A stretch of DNA of 64,000 bases from the NCBI GenBank assembly GCA_018971775.1, contig JAGXAB010000004.1:62001-126000 (forward strand), given 5' to 3'. The notes beneath the pieces were generated by a model. It was not told where the DNA came from. It did not search any database and worked only from the letters and a program-made list of their open reading frames with translations. Shown here piece after piece: positions 8,560-17,783 of this stretch; positions within the stretch are counted from its first letter, which is position 1, and the number at the start of each line of letters is the position of its first letter. Source of the stretch: Cyanobacteria bacterium REEB67 (GTDB lineage Bacteria > Cyanobacteriota > Vampirovibrionia > Obscuribacterales > Obscuribacteraceae). Both the position numbers and the translations under genes were made by a program.

Positions 8560-9807
8560 ATGGATACCAAAATCGAAACCAAAAATCATGTCGATAATCG
8601 CGCCATGCTCGGAGAGTTGTTCTACCGGGCCTCTTTGATCCGCATGGAACACCTGGCCGATGCTCTTTTCGTCGCTCACCGCAACAAATTGCCCCTGGGC
8701 CGGGTTATGGTCATGCTCGGCATGATCCGCCACCGCTGGCTGGAGCAGGCCCTCGACCTGCAAAATCTCGTCCGCCAGAATATCCTCGCCGAAAAGCTCG
8801 CACCAAAAGCGCTGGAAATTTGTGTACTCAATCAAAAAAGCGTCGCCGAAGCCCTGAAAGATCTGGGTTGGGAAGGCGATCCGGCCCGCAACACGGCCAA
8901 TCTCGGCGACATCCTGGTGGAAGCGAAGCTGCTCAGCGCCAAGACGATAGAAGATACGCGCGGTCTGTGTAAACACGTCGGTCTGCCGCTGTCACGCGTG
9001 CTCATCCTCCAGGGCTTGATCGACCAGAGAGTCCTGGAAGCAACCCTCAGCGCTCAGACCCTGCTCAGACAGGGACGCTGCGACAAGAAGGAAGTCCTGG
9101 CGGCGCTCTCCTCGGCGGCGCATCTAATCGACTGCGAAAAAGCGCTGGCTGTGCAGGAAGATCCCACGCCATTCCTCAGACTGGACGAACTATTGCTTCT
9201 GGCCGGACTGCTCACTGAAAGAGAACAGAGCCTGTTTGAAAACTTCGAAAAATTCGACGAAAAGAGCGGACGACCCGTACCGCTTGGCGAATTCATCGTC
9301 GAGAGCGGTATGTATTCGGCCTCGCTGATAAGCGCCGCCGTGCGCCTGCAGCATATGCTCGCCCGTCATGAACTCAATCCGGCTTGCGCGGCCCGCTCCC
9401 TGGGCCTGGTTTTCAGCCAGACATTATCTTTAAGCAAAGCAATACAGGAAGCCAGTGCCATACCGGACCTTTTCGACGGTTCGCTCAGCTTCTACAATTT
9501 GCTGCGGCTCTCCGGACTGGTGACGGCCTTCGATATAAGAAGGTTGGGCCATTTGCCCCGTCATATCGAAACAAGCGAACTGGTCGAAGACAGACTGGTA
9601 AAAACCGGCATTCTCAGCCGCTCTGCCTACGAGGCCACCAAGCGCTGTCACCTGTTGATGAAAGAAGGTTTCATCAGTGCCGAACAGGCGGTGATTGTTT
9701 TGCATCACTGGTCCTGGAGCGGCGAGGGCCTGACCCGCGTCCTCCAGAATTTACGCTGGGACGGCGGCGAATTACCCACTCTCAAAGCGATGGCCTTCCG
9801 CGCTTAG
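8560..9807 (+). CDS. Four-module MshEN/T2SSE_N-like helical repeat protein
   Basis: 415 aa made almost entirely of four imperfect modules (about 16-106, 114-198, 207-300, 311-402). Each has paired half-motifs of the form LGxxLxxxGLIxxxxLxxALxxQ: LGELFYRASLI, LGRVMVMLGMI, LGDILVEAKLL, LSRVLILQGLI, LDELLLLAGLL, LGEFIVESGMY. Modules end in ALKDLGWEGDP or VLQNLRWDGGE. This spacing matches the N-terminal MshEN/T2SSE_N domain, whose paired 24-residue motif binds c-di-GMP in MshE. The conserved Arg is mostly missing here. There are no membrane segments. The same module is in the 955-2508 protein, which neighbours a diguanylate cyclase. A c-di-GMP or protein-docking role is an inference. Confidence 0.75.
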   Translation: MDTKIETKNHVDNRAMLGELFYRASLIRMEHLADALFVAHRNKLPLGRVMVMLGMIRHRWLEQALDLQNLVRQNILAEKLAPKALEICVLNQKSVAEALKDLGWEGDPARNTANLGDILVEAKLLSAKTIEDTRGLCKHVGLPLSRVLILQGLIDQRVLEATLSAQTLLRQGRCDKKEVLAALSSAAHLIDCEKALAVQEDPTPFLRLDELLLLAGLLTEREQSLFENFEKFDEKSGRPVPLGEFIVESGMYSASLISAAVRLQHMLARHELNPACAARSLGLVFSQTLSLSKAIQEASAIPDLFDGSLSFYNLLRLSGLVTAFDIRRLGHLPRHIETSELVEDRLVKTGILSRSAYEATKRCHLLMKEGFISAEQAVIVLHHWSWSGEGLTRVLQNLRWDGGELPTLKAMAFRA

Positions 9808-9836
9808 ACTGGCGATTAGTTAGCCTTTCACCTGAT

Positions 9837-12287
9837 TTAGCCTTTGACCCAGGCGAGCCCGATCAGGTTGACTTTGATTGCCGTCTTTTTGGGCAGCAGG
9901 GCAACTTCTTCAAAGGCTTCACGCTGACTGTCGAGGCGAGTGCCAATCGCCGCCGCTTCATTGCGAAATTGAGTTTCGAGCTCGCCCAATTTTTGCTCGA
10001 GCTCGACGCGATTGGATCTGGCCAATTCGACGTCCTGCCTCTGCTTGGCAGCACGGTTGACACCCCTGGCAGCGGTACTGGCGCGACCTACTGAAGTCGA
10101 GCCGAGCGGCTTGCGCCCCATGAAGGCACCAAGGACGGTGGCACCAATGGCAATCGCCGAATCAACCTCGGCTTGCTTGGCCTGGGCTTCTTCCTCGTTG
10201 ATTTTAAATTCGGCCAGGCGGATCTTCTCTTGCAATGCCTGGATGCGGGCTTGATACTTTCCTCGGAGGCCGGCCACCAGTTCGTCGCGCTTCTCGCTGG
10301 CCGCCTGGCTGAGGCGGATGCGAAAATCGCGCTCGCTCTCGCCCGGCCGCGAGACAAGCCCGGTGGATGGGCTGCGCCAGAGTATAAGCTTGCAAGACGC
10401 ACTCAGATAAGCGAGAAAATCACGGCCATAGTCTTTGTATTTCGAAGCGTTCAACAGAGCCTGGTCGGGTTCGCTCAATAAAAGATCGACCTCGGTCGGG
10501 GCTTTAGTGGGCAGGTCGGCGAGAGCGACTTTGATCGCTTTAGCGTTTTTAAAATCAATCGGCAGAACGCCCCGCCTGGACACAGGCACCAGATAGTTGC
10601 GCTCCTGGACAAGCTCGACGCCGTATTTTGGTTCGCTGAAGCGCACAGTGGCACTGGCTAAAAGCGTCGCTTCATAATTGTTTTTTGCACTGCCGGAAAA
10701 AGCGGCAACGCTGACCGGCACAAAAAGCTGCTCGATGGCCGGATCGACAAGCAAATTGGAGCGCTTGTCTGTATTAGCGCTCGGCCCGACCGGTTCTCCG
10801 GAGTCGGAGCAGAGATTGGTCTCGATGTCGGCCGGCTTCTCCGCCGCTTTCTTCTTGGCCGGCTCCATTAAACGTTTGATCTCTTGCCTGGCCAGAGGAC
10901 CGCGCAAATAAGAGAGAGTCCAGCGTGTCTCAAAAAGGACAGGTTTGTCCTCATGGACATTGTTCATCAAAAAGACACGTTGATCGAGCGAAGACAAAAT
11001 TTCAGACATCCCCTGACGGTCGAAAGACTGGCCATGGCCGGCGGAATGCGAAGAATTTTCCTGCGAGGCACTCTCGAGGCCGTCGAGCAAGCGCTGCTTA
11101 TCGCGATCGGTCTGCAGTCTGCCGATAAACCAGGTACCGGCATTGGAGAGGCCTTTGTAGTCGATATCGACCGGGTTTTGACTGGCCAGGACAACGCCGA
11201 GGCCAAAGGCGCGGGCTTGCTTGAGCAGAGTGAGCAGTGGCTGTTTAGCAGGCGGATTGGCGACGGGGGGAAAGTAGCCAAATATTTCGTCCATGTAGAG
11301 GATCGCCCGCAGACTGGGAGTGCCTGATTGGGCGCGCATCCAGCTGATAATCTCATTGAGCAGAAGGGTGACGAAAAACATGCGCTCTTGATCGCTCAGA
11401 TGGCTGATCGAAAAAATCGAGATGCGCGGTTTACCTGCCGAGCAGTAAAGGATGCTGTCGATATCGAGGGGAACGCCGGTCAACCAGGACTCAAAACCAG
11501 GGGCGGCCAGCAGATTATTTATCGCCAGAGAGAGTTCGAGGCGTTCTTTGGCCGGGTAAAAAGATTCGAGATCAAGGGCACAGACCCTTGTCAGAGGCGG
11601 CTTTTGAATCAGCCCGATCAGATCGGGCAGGGCGATATCGCGACCGTTTTTCCAGGCATCGCCGATGATACTGGCCAGCAAAATATGATCGCGACTCTTG
11701 AGCGGATCGAAGGCTATACCAAGCAAAGCGAGAATGCAACCGGCGGCACTGGCGATTTTCTCACGCAGCAAATCACCGTCTTCAAGCAGAGCCTGATCAG
11801 GACGGGAAAGAGAATGCAAGATCGAGACTGCGATGCCAGCCGAGGAGCCAGGTGTGTAAATACTCAGATCAGCAGCATCTCGCAAGCGCTTGATACGGCC
11901 TCCATCTTGCTGCCATGTTTTGAGACCTTCGCGCCAGTGGTCGGCTTCGCTTGCCGCCAGCTCATCCACGCTGACGCCCCGGCGGCGCGCCTCGGTACTA
12001 TCCACCCAGGGAGCGAAATCGGCGGCGGCCAGATCGGGAAAAGTAAGCAGCAAATTACCAAGGTCGCCCTTGGGATCGATGGCGATGACCGGAATGCCGT
12101 CGATCGCCGCTTCTTCGAGCAGACCGAGACAGAGACCGGTTTTACCGCTGCCGGTCATGCCGATGCAGACGGCGTGCGTTGTCAGGTCACTCGAATCGTA
12201 TAAGACCAGGTCATCCAGAACCTGGCGCGCCTGCATGTCATACTTTTTACCGAGATAAAAAACACCCAATTTTTCGAAATCAGCCAT
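9837..12287 (-). CDS. HerA/VirB4-like ATPase with C-terminal coiled coil
   Basis: About 816 aa P-loop ATPase of the HerA/FtsK superfamily (DUF87-like helicase/ATPase). Walker A GMTGSGKT is at 43-50, followed by the strand VIAIDPKGDLGNLL typical of HerA-type proteins. Walker B ILYMDEIFGYFPP is near residue 331, then LLKQARAFGLGVVLASQNP as the sensor/arginine region. The C-terminal ~200 residues contain a long charged coiled coil, a Gly/Ala-rich patch (GATVLGAFMG) and a second coiled coil. Related bacterial proteins are annotated only as ATP-binding proteins; a DNA- or protein-translocating motor is likely. ATG 12287 is preferred over TTG 12293. No nurA nuclease is adjacent. Confidence 0.85.
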   Translation of the reverse strand: MADFEKLGVFYLGKKYDMQARQVLDDLVLYDSSDLTTHAVCIGMTGSGKTGLCLGLLEEAAIDGIPVIAIDPKGDLGNLLLTFPDLAAADFAPWVDSTEARRRGVSVDELAASEADHWREGLKTWQQDGGRIKRLRDAADLSIYTPGSSAGIAVSILHSLSRPDQALLEDGDLLREKIASAAGCILALLGIAFDPLKSRDHILLASIIGDAWKNGRDIALPDLIGLIQKPPLTRVCALDLESFYPAKERLELSLAINNLLAAPGFESWLTGVPLDIDSILYCSAGKPRISIFSISHLSDQERMFFVTLLLNEIISWMRAQSGTPSLRAILYMDEIFGYFPPVANPPAKQPLLTLLKQARAFGLGVVLASQNPVDIDYKGLSNAGTWFIGRLQTDRDKQRLLDGLESASQENSSHSAGHGQSFDRQGMSEILSSLDQRVFLMNNVHEDKPVLFETRWTLSYLRGPLARQEIKRLMEPAKKKAAEKPADIETNLCSDSGEPVGPSANTDKRSNLLVDPAIEQLFVPVSVAAFSGSAKNNYEATLLASATVRFSEPKYGVELVQERNYLVPVSRRGVLPIDFKNAKAIKVALADLPTKAPTEVDLLLSEPDQALLNASKYKDYGRDFLAYLSASCKLILWRSPSTGLVSRPGESERDFRIRLSQAASEKRDELVAGLRGKYQARIQALQEKIRLAEFKINEEEAQAKQAEVDSAIAIGATVLGAFMGRKPLGSTSVGRASTAARGVNRAAKQRQDVELARSNRVELEQKLGELETQFRNEAAAIGTRLDSQREAFEEVALLPKKTAIKVNLIGLAWVKG

Positions 12288-12464
12288 TCTCAAGGTACCT
12301 GATGCGAGGTCGTAGTCAACGCCAGATTATATTAACGGAAGAGCCTTACTAATTACCAAGCAAGCAGAGTCATACAATTAGCCGCCACAAGTCAAGAGAA
12401 AAGAGCGCGAGAAGCCCGCACAATCAAAGAGCGGAGCCGTCCAGGTTAAGCAAGCTTGATAAAG

Positions 12465-12492
12465 CTGACAGGGAAATGGACCAGGTTATACT
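12465..12492 (+). promoter_or_regulatory. Sigma70-type promoter of the FecR-like gene
   Basis: CTGACA (12465-12470), 16-nt spacer, TATACT (12487-12492): five of six consensus bases in each box. Transcription would begin near 12499, after the in-frame ATG-like start at 12456, so translation must begin downstream at ATG 12570. Confidence 0.6.
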
Positions 12493-12569
12493 ATTGGGGC
12501 AATTCGGGCAATTTTCAAACGAAAGCGGAAGTAAATCCGGCGCAGCAAACAGGTCAATCTGGGAGAGTC

Positions 12570-13571
12570 ATGGGCCAAGGTCAAAAGATAAACGAGCAAA
12601 TCAAGCGCCTTTCGCAAAATGGCCGGGCTAACGCTCTAACGGTGGCGCTCTCACTTGGCTTCCTGATCGCCGCGGTGAGCTTTCCCAAATTTGCCGCTCA
12701 TGGTCAAAACTATGGCCAGGCGCCATCGACACCGATGCCCACGGCCATGCCCGTGGTCAACATCCCGGTACACATACCGGTCATAGTCAGACCACCGATA
12801 GTGGTGCCGACCGATGTCACCAATCCGCAGATAATCAATCCGACTGTGACCAAGATCGGACCGCGTCTGACCAAAGCCCAGGCCAATACACTCAACCAGG
12901 CCACACAGACAAAATTTGCCCTGGCCGGCATCAACACAATCAATATCCATCAATTTCCCGGCATCGACAAGGTCGGCAAAAATTTCGACTGGATTACGGT
13001 CATGGCCAAAGAAGGCGCGGTCTACATCAAGCCAAACAATTACACCGCCGAATTGAAGAGCGGCGATATCATTGTTTCTGTCAAAGAACCCTCCAAACTG
13101 GCTTTCGTCAAGACAGCATTTGGTGATATCGCCATTGGTGCCAATTCGGACGTGATGATCTGCTACAACAACGGCGTCTTGCGTGTGCTCAATTTTGACG
13201 GCGAAGGCCGCGTCCTCAAACTCAACCTCGATAAAGGTCCTTTCGCCGGCCCCGCCGACCCGACCGTTACTGTCGCTCCGGGCTACGAGCTTGTCGCCAG
13301 CGATCAAAAAATCACCCGCGCCGAGATGCGTCCCCATGACGGCATAGCCAGACGCTTCGGCAAAGTACTGGAAAACGGCCACATGGCGATCAACGAATTT
13401 TCGCTGGAAAGCGCGCAACATAGCGTCGGTATGCTGGTCAGCCTGCAACAAAATACAACCGGCATCAAAGAACGTCGGATCATGACCGACCTCTCAAAAA
13501 TGGCCGCTGTTCTCAACTATCGCAACGGCGGAGCCCAGGGCGAGAGCCAGGGATACCGGTCCGAGAAATAA
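12570..13571 (+). CDS. Exported protein with FecR-like core
   Basis: About 333 aa from ATG 12570, which has GGGAGAG just upstream and lies 70 nt after a good promoter. The hydrophobic segment ALTVALSLGFLIAAVSF is a signal peptide or anchor. It is followed by a Pro/Ile/Val-rich linker and a beta-rich domain with GAVYIKPNNYTAELKSGDII and FGDIAIGANSDVMI, whose pattern resembles the FecR domain (surface-exposed or periplasmic beta fold). The resemblance is by eye and weak. It ends 5 nt before the GTG of the large membrane protein, so the two are translationally close and probably an operon. No sigma factor or TonB receptor is adjacent, which argues against a classical FecIRA system. Confidence 0.65.
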   Translation: MGQGQKINEQIKRLSQNGRANALTVALSLGFLIAAVSFPKFAAHGQNYGQAPSTPMPTAMPVVNIPVHIPVIVRPPIVVPTDVTNPQIINPTVTKIGPRLTKAQANTLNQATQTKFALAGINTINIHQFPGIDKVGKNFDWITVMAKEGAVYIKPNNYTAELKSGDIIVSVKEPSKLAFVKTAFGDIAIGANSDVMICYNNGVLRVLNFDGEGRVLKLNLDKGPFAGPADPTVTVAPGYELVASDQKITRAEMRPHDGIARRFGKVLENGHMAINEFSLESAQHSVGMLVSLQQNTTGIKERRIMTDLSKMAAVLNYRNGGAQGESQGYRSEK

Positions 13572-13576
13572 GGTAA

Positions 13577-16069
13577 GTGGCGCTTCGCTGTTACTGGCTC
13601 GGGCTCATCCCCTATCTGCTCCTGGCCGCTCTGGCAACGGCATCATTTGCCAATACTCTGGGCGGCTATTTCGTCTGCGATGATTTATTGCACTTGGGCT
13701 ATCTCTGGCGAGCCTTTAACGGCGAGGCTGGCCTACTCCTGGCACCGTTCTATAGCCCCTGGCTAAAAGACACATCCTTCTATAATTTCTATCGCCCCCT
13801 GACCGAGCTTTCCTTTGCTCTCGACTATATGCTCTACGGTGTGAGGGCGGTCGGTTATCACCTCACCTCCCTCACCTGGCATGTAGTCAATGTCTGGCTG
13901 CTTTTTGCCCTGATCAAAACATTGACAGACTCTTCCATTTTTTATATCTCGGGCAGCCGCGAACGCACCAATATCGCCTTTTTTACGGCCGCCATCTGGT
14001 CGGTCTATCCAACCCATAGCGAAGCAATCGGCTGGATAGCGGCCCGTTCGGATCTACTGGCCACGGCCTTCTATCTGACGACGATGATTTTATTCTTGCG
14101 TCGCCTCGATGTGCATAAAGGCAGTCCGCCCTTCTGGACAAAACTCTGGGCACTGCCGATGGTGCTGGGCTTTTTTTGCAAGGAATTGACCATCTCCTTG
14201 CCTTTCACTCTCCTTGCCCTCGCTTTTTTCAAGGCCCAGTTACGACGCCAGAAACTGACCCCCACATTGAGCGAGACAATAAAATCAAGCTGGCCGGCCT
14301 TTGCCATTACCGCAGCTTACGTCTGCCTGCGCGCCCTGGCAATAGGCGATCTGATCGGCGGCTACGCGGGTTCCATTGGCGAGACACTCAATACATCCCT
14401 GGCCAGCCGCTGGCTTTACACACAATCTCTGTTCAAAATATTCCATCCCTTCAATGATCAACTGATCGACAAAAATAATCCCCTGCGCCTTTCCCTGCGC
14501 CTGATCTGGGGAGCCTGCGGTGTAATGACTCTGGTCTGCGCACGGGTCGGCGGCGCCATCGCCTCGAAATATCGCCTGATTCTCTTCGCCTTTGCCTGGC
14601 TCTTTTTTACCCTGGCGCCCAATCTCCAGGTCTGGAATTTTTCCTCGACGATGGCGGGCGGTCGCATCGCCTATCTACCGACCATAGCTATCGTCCTCTT
14701 GATCGTTCTTTCGGTCTATCCGATCGGTGTCTCAGCCCTGAGCGGCAATAAGCCCCTCTATCTGAAACTGGCCGGTATGGCTACACTCAGCGCTCTAACC
14801 GTCGTTTTTGCCCTGACCACGATCATCGATAACCGGGCCTGGCTCCAGGTATCAGATATGGTGCGACGCATCGCCGGCCAGCTGGGCGCAATGACAGACG
14901 ATCTGCCGAGCAAAAAGCGAATCGCCCTGGTAAATCTACCGGCCCACGTCAAAGGAGCTTTTGCCTTTACGGCACCGGGCATGGTCGAAGCCCTGCTCAA
15001 ACCGCCCCTGGCCACTGACGACAGCAGCGCCTCGATCACCGTCCTCGACCAACAGCCATGCTCTTATCCGCTGGTCAATTTTTCCGATTTCAGAGCGGCG
15101 ACTCAAGGCAAGGTCAGTGCGAATAGCACGGACCCTGCAATCGAGCTTTATTACTACGACCAGAACAAGGGTCTACTGGTCGCTTCGACAGAGACGGCGC
15201 CCGCCCAGACAGCGGGCCGACAAATGTCTTCGCCGCAACCGAGCAGTCAGTCGGCCCGAGTCGATTTGCATGATTTCGACGCCGGTGGCGAAAACTTCCG
15301 CTTCAAAATCGCTCCGCCCCTGAAGCCGATTGACTACGAATACGCCAGATTTACGCTCACCCTCAGCCCCGGGGCCGTCTATGACAAAGCCAGCCAGAGC
15401 AAGGAAAAAGGTGGGCGCATTTGTTATTTATGGGACAACTGTCCGCCCAATGATGACGGCGAAAGCGATGCCTTCAAAGTGCAGATGATCGATGTACCGG
15501 CCTCCGGCAAGAGTAAATCTTATCTGGTGCACCTCGGCGAAGACAAGCTCTGGCTTGCCACGCCCCAGGTTTCTTATATGCAGGTATTCCTTCCTTATCT
15601 GGTCGATTCGCGCTGCAGACTCGACCTGCAATTTCTCTCGGGCGAGCAGGTGGCACCTACGCTGCATGCCACCGTCAGTGGTGAAAGCGCCATCGATGCA
15701 AGACTCTCGAGCAAGCTTCTCGCCGGCGGACAAATCCTGACGCTCGCCTTCGACGCCGAAAAATTGAGCGGCGCCTGCGGAGTGAAACTGGAGATACTGC
15801 CGCCGTATCACTATTTCGACCACTACAACCGTCAACTCACCGCCCCCGATTTCAATTCCCGCGACCTGAAAGTTGTTGAGACGCGCGGTCTGAAGGGTTG
15901 CTTCGTGTTGAAAGCAAACGACTTTCCCAAATCAGCTGTCTATCAATGTCGGGTCGGCGCCGTGGACGCCCAGGGCAAAATCATCGGCGATTTTAGCGAA
16001 GCGATCACTATCGATGTCCGGACCGCCTTAACTGCGCATGAAGTGCAGTCCGGAATTGACCGCCAGTAA
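13577..16069 (+). CDS. Large polytopic membrane protein, GT-C glycosyltransferase-like, with soluble tail
   Basis: 830 aa. The first ~460 residues contain about ten hydrophobic segments and an early CDDLLHL acidic motif (Asp35/Asp36) in the first periplasmic loop, as in GT-C (PMT/TMTC-like) glycosyltransferases that use polyprenyl-phosphate sugars. Motifs such as FYRPLTELSFALDYMLYG and YPTHSEAIGWIAARSDLLA are typical of TMTC-like bacterial proteins. The last ~370 residues are soluble and beta-rich, probably periplasmic. The GTG start has AAGG upstream and lies 5 nt after the FecR-like gene. The 3' end overlaps the convergent plsC gene by 42 nt. The glycan acceptor is unknown. Confidence 0.75.
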   Translation: MALRCYWLGLIPYLLLAALATASFANTLGGYFVCDDLLHLGYLWRAFNGEAGLLLAPFYSPWLKDTSFYNFYRPLTELSFALDYMLYGVRAVGYHLTSLTWHVVNVWLLFALIKTLTDSSIFYISGSRERTNIAFFTAAIWSVYPTHSEAIGWIAARSDLLATAFYLTTMILFLRRLDVHKGSPPFWTKLWALPMVLGFFCKELTISLPFTLLALAFFKAQLRRQKLTPTLSETIKSSWPAFAITAAYVCLRALAIGDLIGGYAGSIGETLNTSLASRWLYTQSLFKIFHPFNDQLIDKNNPLRLSLRLIWGACGVMTLVCARVGGAIASKYRLILFAFAWLFFTLAPNLQVWNFSSTMAGGRIAYLPTIAIVLLIVLSVYPIGVSALSGNKPLYLKLAGMATLSALTVVFALTTIIDNRAWLQVSDMVRRIAGQLGAMTDDLPSKKRIALVNLPAHVKGAFAFTAPGMVEALLKPPLATDDSSASITVLDQQPCSYPLVNFSDFRAATQGKVSANSTDPAIELYYYDQNKGLLVASTETAPAQTAGRQMSSPQPSSQSARVDLHDFDAGGENFRFKIAPPLKPIDYEYARFTLTLSPGAVYDKASQSKEKGGRICYLWDNCPPNDDGESDAFKVQMIDVPASGKSKSYLVHLGEDKLWLATPQVSYMQVFLPYLVDSRCRLDLQFLSGEQVAPTLHATVSGESAIDARLSSKLLAGGQILTLAFDAEKLSGACGVKLEILPPYHYFDHYNRQLTAPDFNSRDLKVVETRGLKGCFVLKANDFPKSAVYQCRVGAVDAQGKIIGDFSEAITIDVRTALTAHEVQSGIDRQ

Positions 16070-16720
16070 TTGTTTGCGATCGGCTTCAAAGCCCAGGTCC
16101 GCTCGCAGGGCAAGCACTTCTCGGTGAATGGAAGTGCACAAAGCGCGCAGAGTTTCGGCGGGATTGGCCGCGTATACCTGGCGATATTCGAGCACCGATA
16201 TTGGTGCGCCGACGCTTACGACGATTTTGCGTTGTTTCCACTGATAGCCGACAGCGAGCGGGATAATCGGCACATCGAGATCGTTTTGAGCGGCGGTGAG
16301 GGCAACACGGGCGAAACCTTTTTTGAAGGGGTGGGTCTGACCATCATAAAAAACATTGCCTTCGGGGAAAATAACAAAGGGCTCATTGTAGCGGAAACGC
16401 TCGGCGACAAAGCCGGCAAAATCGGATTTGGGATTGGCCGGAAAGGCGCCGACTTTGCGGAGCAGAGCACCCTGCAGCCCTCTCAATTCGTTTGGATGGA
16501 CCATAAAGGTAGAAGGTCTGTCGATCAGACGACCAAGTACCAGGCCATCCCAGCGCGAGGTGTGATTGGCCACGCAGATGAAGGCACCGTCTTTAGGCAG
16601 ACCGGCGGCGCCGCGCACTTCAATCCGGTTAAAGTAGGCGGCGATCGCTGTTTTGACGAGCATCGAGAGAAAGAAATAAGAGATCGGGTCTTTCAGGTCC
16701 TTGATTGCTGCATGTGTCAT
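16028..16720 (-). CDS. plsC: 1-acyl-sn-glycerol-3-phosphate acyltransferase (PlsC family)
   Basis: 230 aa. The acyltransferase catalytic block NHTSRWD (His53, Asp58) and the glycerolphosphate-binding FPEG (118-121) are intact. A hydrophobic N-terminal helix (YFFLSMLVKTAIAAYF) indicates membrane association. It transfers an acyl chain to lysophosphatidic acid to form phosphatidic acid in membrane lipid synthesis. Family length is typical. PlsC-like paralogues can act on other lysolipids, so the exact substrate is not certain. The gene converges on, and overlaps by 42 nt, the large membrane protein gene. The 180 nt downstream of the neighbouring minus-strand gene show no terminator. Confidence 0.88.
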   Translation of the reverse strand: MTHAAIKDLKDPISYFFLSMLVKTAIAAYFNRIEVRGAAGLPKDGAFICVANHTSRWDGLVLGRLIDRPSTFMVHPNELRGLQGALLRKVGAFPANPKSDFAGFVAERFRYNEPFVIFPEGNVFYDGQTHPFKKGFARVALTAAQNDLDVPIIPLAVGYQWKQRKIVVSVGAPISVLEYRQVYAANPAETLRALCTSIHREVLALRADLGFEADRKQLLAVNSGLHFMRS

Positions 16721-16899
16721 GGTCCGTTCATCCTTCCTTTGATTCTGTAATGCTGATGCTGTTATGAAAGCTAATTTTGATCTTTGCGGCGGAGCAAGCT
16801 CCCTTCACAAGACAAATCTAGCCGAAGCAAGCGACCGAACCGAACCTGGACGATCACTTTCAAGACTGTTTTTAGACGATCTGCACGCGCCTCTTGTAT

Positions 16900-17739
16900 T
16901 TAGAAGGCGTCGATGCCGTCATTGACCACCGACGTTACTTCTTCGACCGTATGCGCCGGACTGAGGCCTGACGGACGGGCGAAGTCGGCGGCACTGGCCT
17001 TTGCCTTCAAAATTTCGGAGGTGGTCAAATAGCTCTTTTTCGTGTCGTGCAAATCATGGAAGACCATGTCGAGGGGCACCCCAGGCACGGCCGGCAAGCC
17101 GTACATTTTTTGCAGAAGCCGGCCCTGCGCTGCTGGTGCCTCAAAATGATCGGTGACAACGTAGGTGATACTTTGAACGGAACGAGAGGGGATTTCCCTC
17201 CGGGCACGCAGCGCCTGCTGACCCGCCACAAAGGTCGGCGTCGATTGATACTGCACCGCCCGGATCGGACCGAGTGCCCTCGATGGGAAGTCCCTTGAGC
17301 CAGCTTTGACAACGGGTATGTCGGCGATATTGACGTTGAAGAGCATATTCCAGGAATAGGCAAAAGGGCTGACGAATTTGGCCAGAGGCATACTGATACA
17401 TTTTTTGCTTTTGCTATTGAAGAAAAATACTTCTTTGTATGGCGGCAAAAACAGTGCGACCAGGCCGCTATTGCGATGCTGCACGCGCAACCCTCTGGCG
17501 CTGAGCAGCACCTCCTGGCGACCGACTGTTTTGCAGATCTGGCTGAGGCGATAGGCTGGTACAGTCGAGCGCGGCGAGGCTATTTCAGCAGCCTCGCCGC
17601 TGCCGGCCGGCGCGACAGGCGCGGCCTGGGCCGGCGAGAAGACAGCAAAAGCAAAAGCAAGAGCAAGAGCGAAGCAAATCGTCTTGAAAAAATAATGGCG
17701 AATCGGGCTCGAAAAAGTTTCCTCGGAAAAAAAATTCAT
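16900..17739 (-). CDS. Exported protein of unknown function
   Basis: 279 aa. A clear signal peptide (ICFALALAFAFAVFSPAQA) is followed by a globular region with no family I recognise. Segments seen include YRLSQICKTVGRQEVLLSARGLRVQ, LFLPPYKEVFFFNSKSKKC and a basic stretch RARREIPSRSVQSITYVV. GAGGTG lies 7 nt before the ATG. The start is 44 nt downstream of the NCS1 permease stop on the same strand, so it could be the second gene of that operon and a periplasmic partner; this is inference only. Confidence 0.65.
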   Translation of the reverse strand: MNFFSEETFSSPIRHYFFKTICFALALAFAFAVFSPAQAAPVAPAGSGEAAEIASPRSTVPAYRLSQICKTVGRQEVLLSARGLRVQHRNSGLVALFLPPYKEVFFFNSKSKKCISMPLAKFVSPFAYSWNMLFNVNIADIPVVKAGSRDFPSRALGPIRAVQYQSTPTFVAGQQALRARREIPSRSVQSITYVVTDHFEAPAAQGRLLQKMYGLPAVPGVPLDMVFHDLHDTKKSYLTTSEILKAKASAADFARPSGLSPAHTVEEVTSVVNDGIDAF

Positions 17740-17783
17740 GAGGGCACCTCAAACGAGATGAAGGCACTGATAGAGAAACAGAC

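Noticed and set aside
11328..12203. 291-codon plus-strand frame opposite the HerA-like ATPase
   Set aside because: It is the antisense of the Walker A and middle region of a well-supported ATPase; no ribosome-binding site or family motif.
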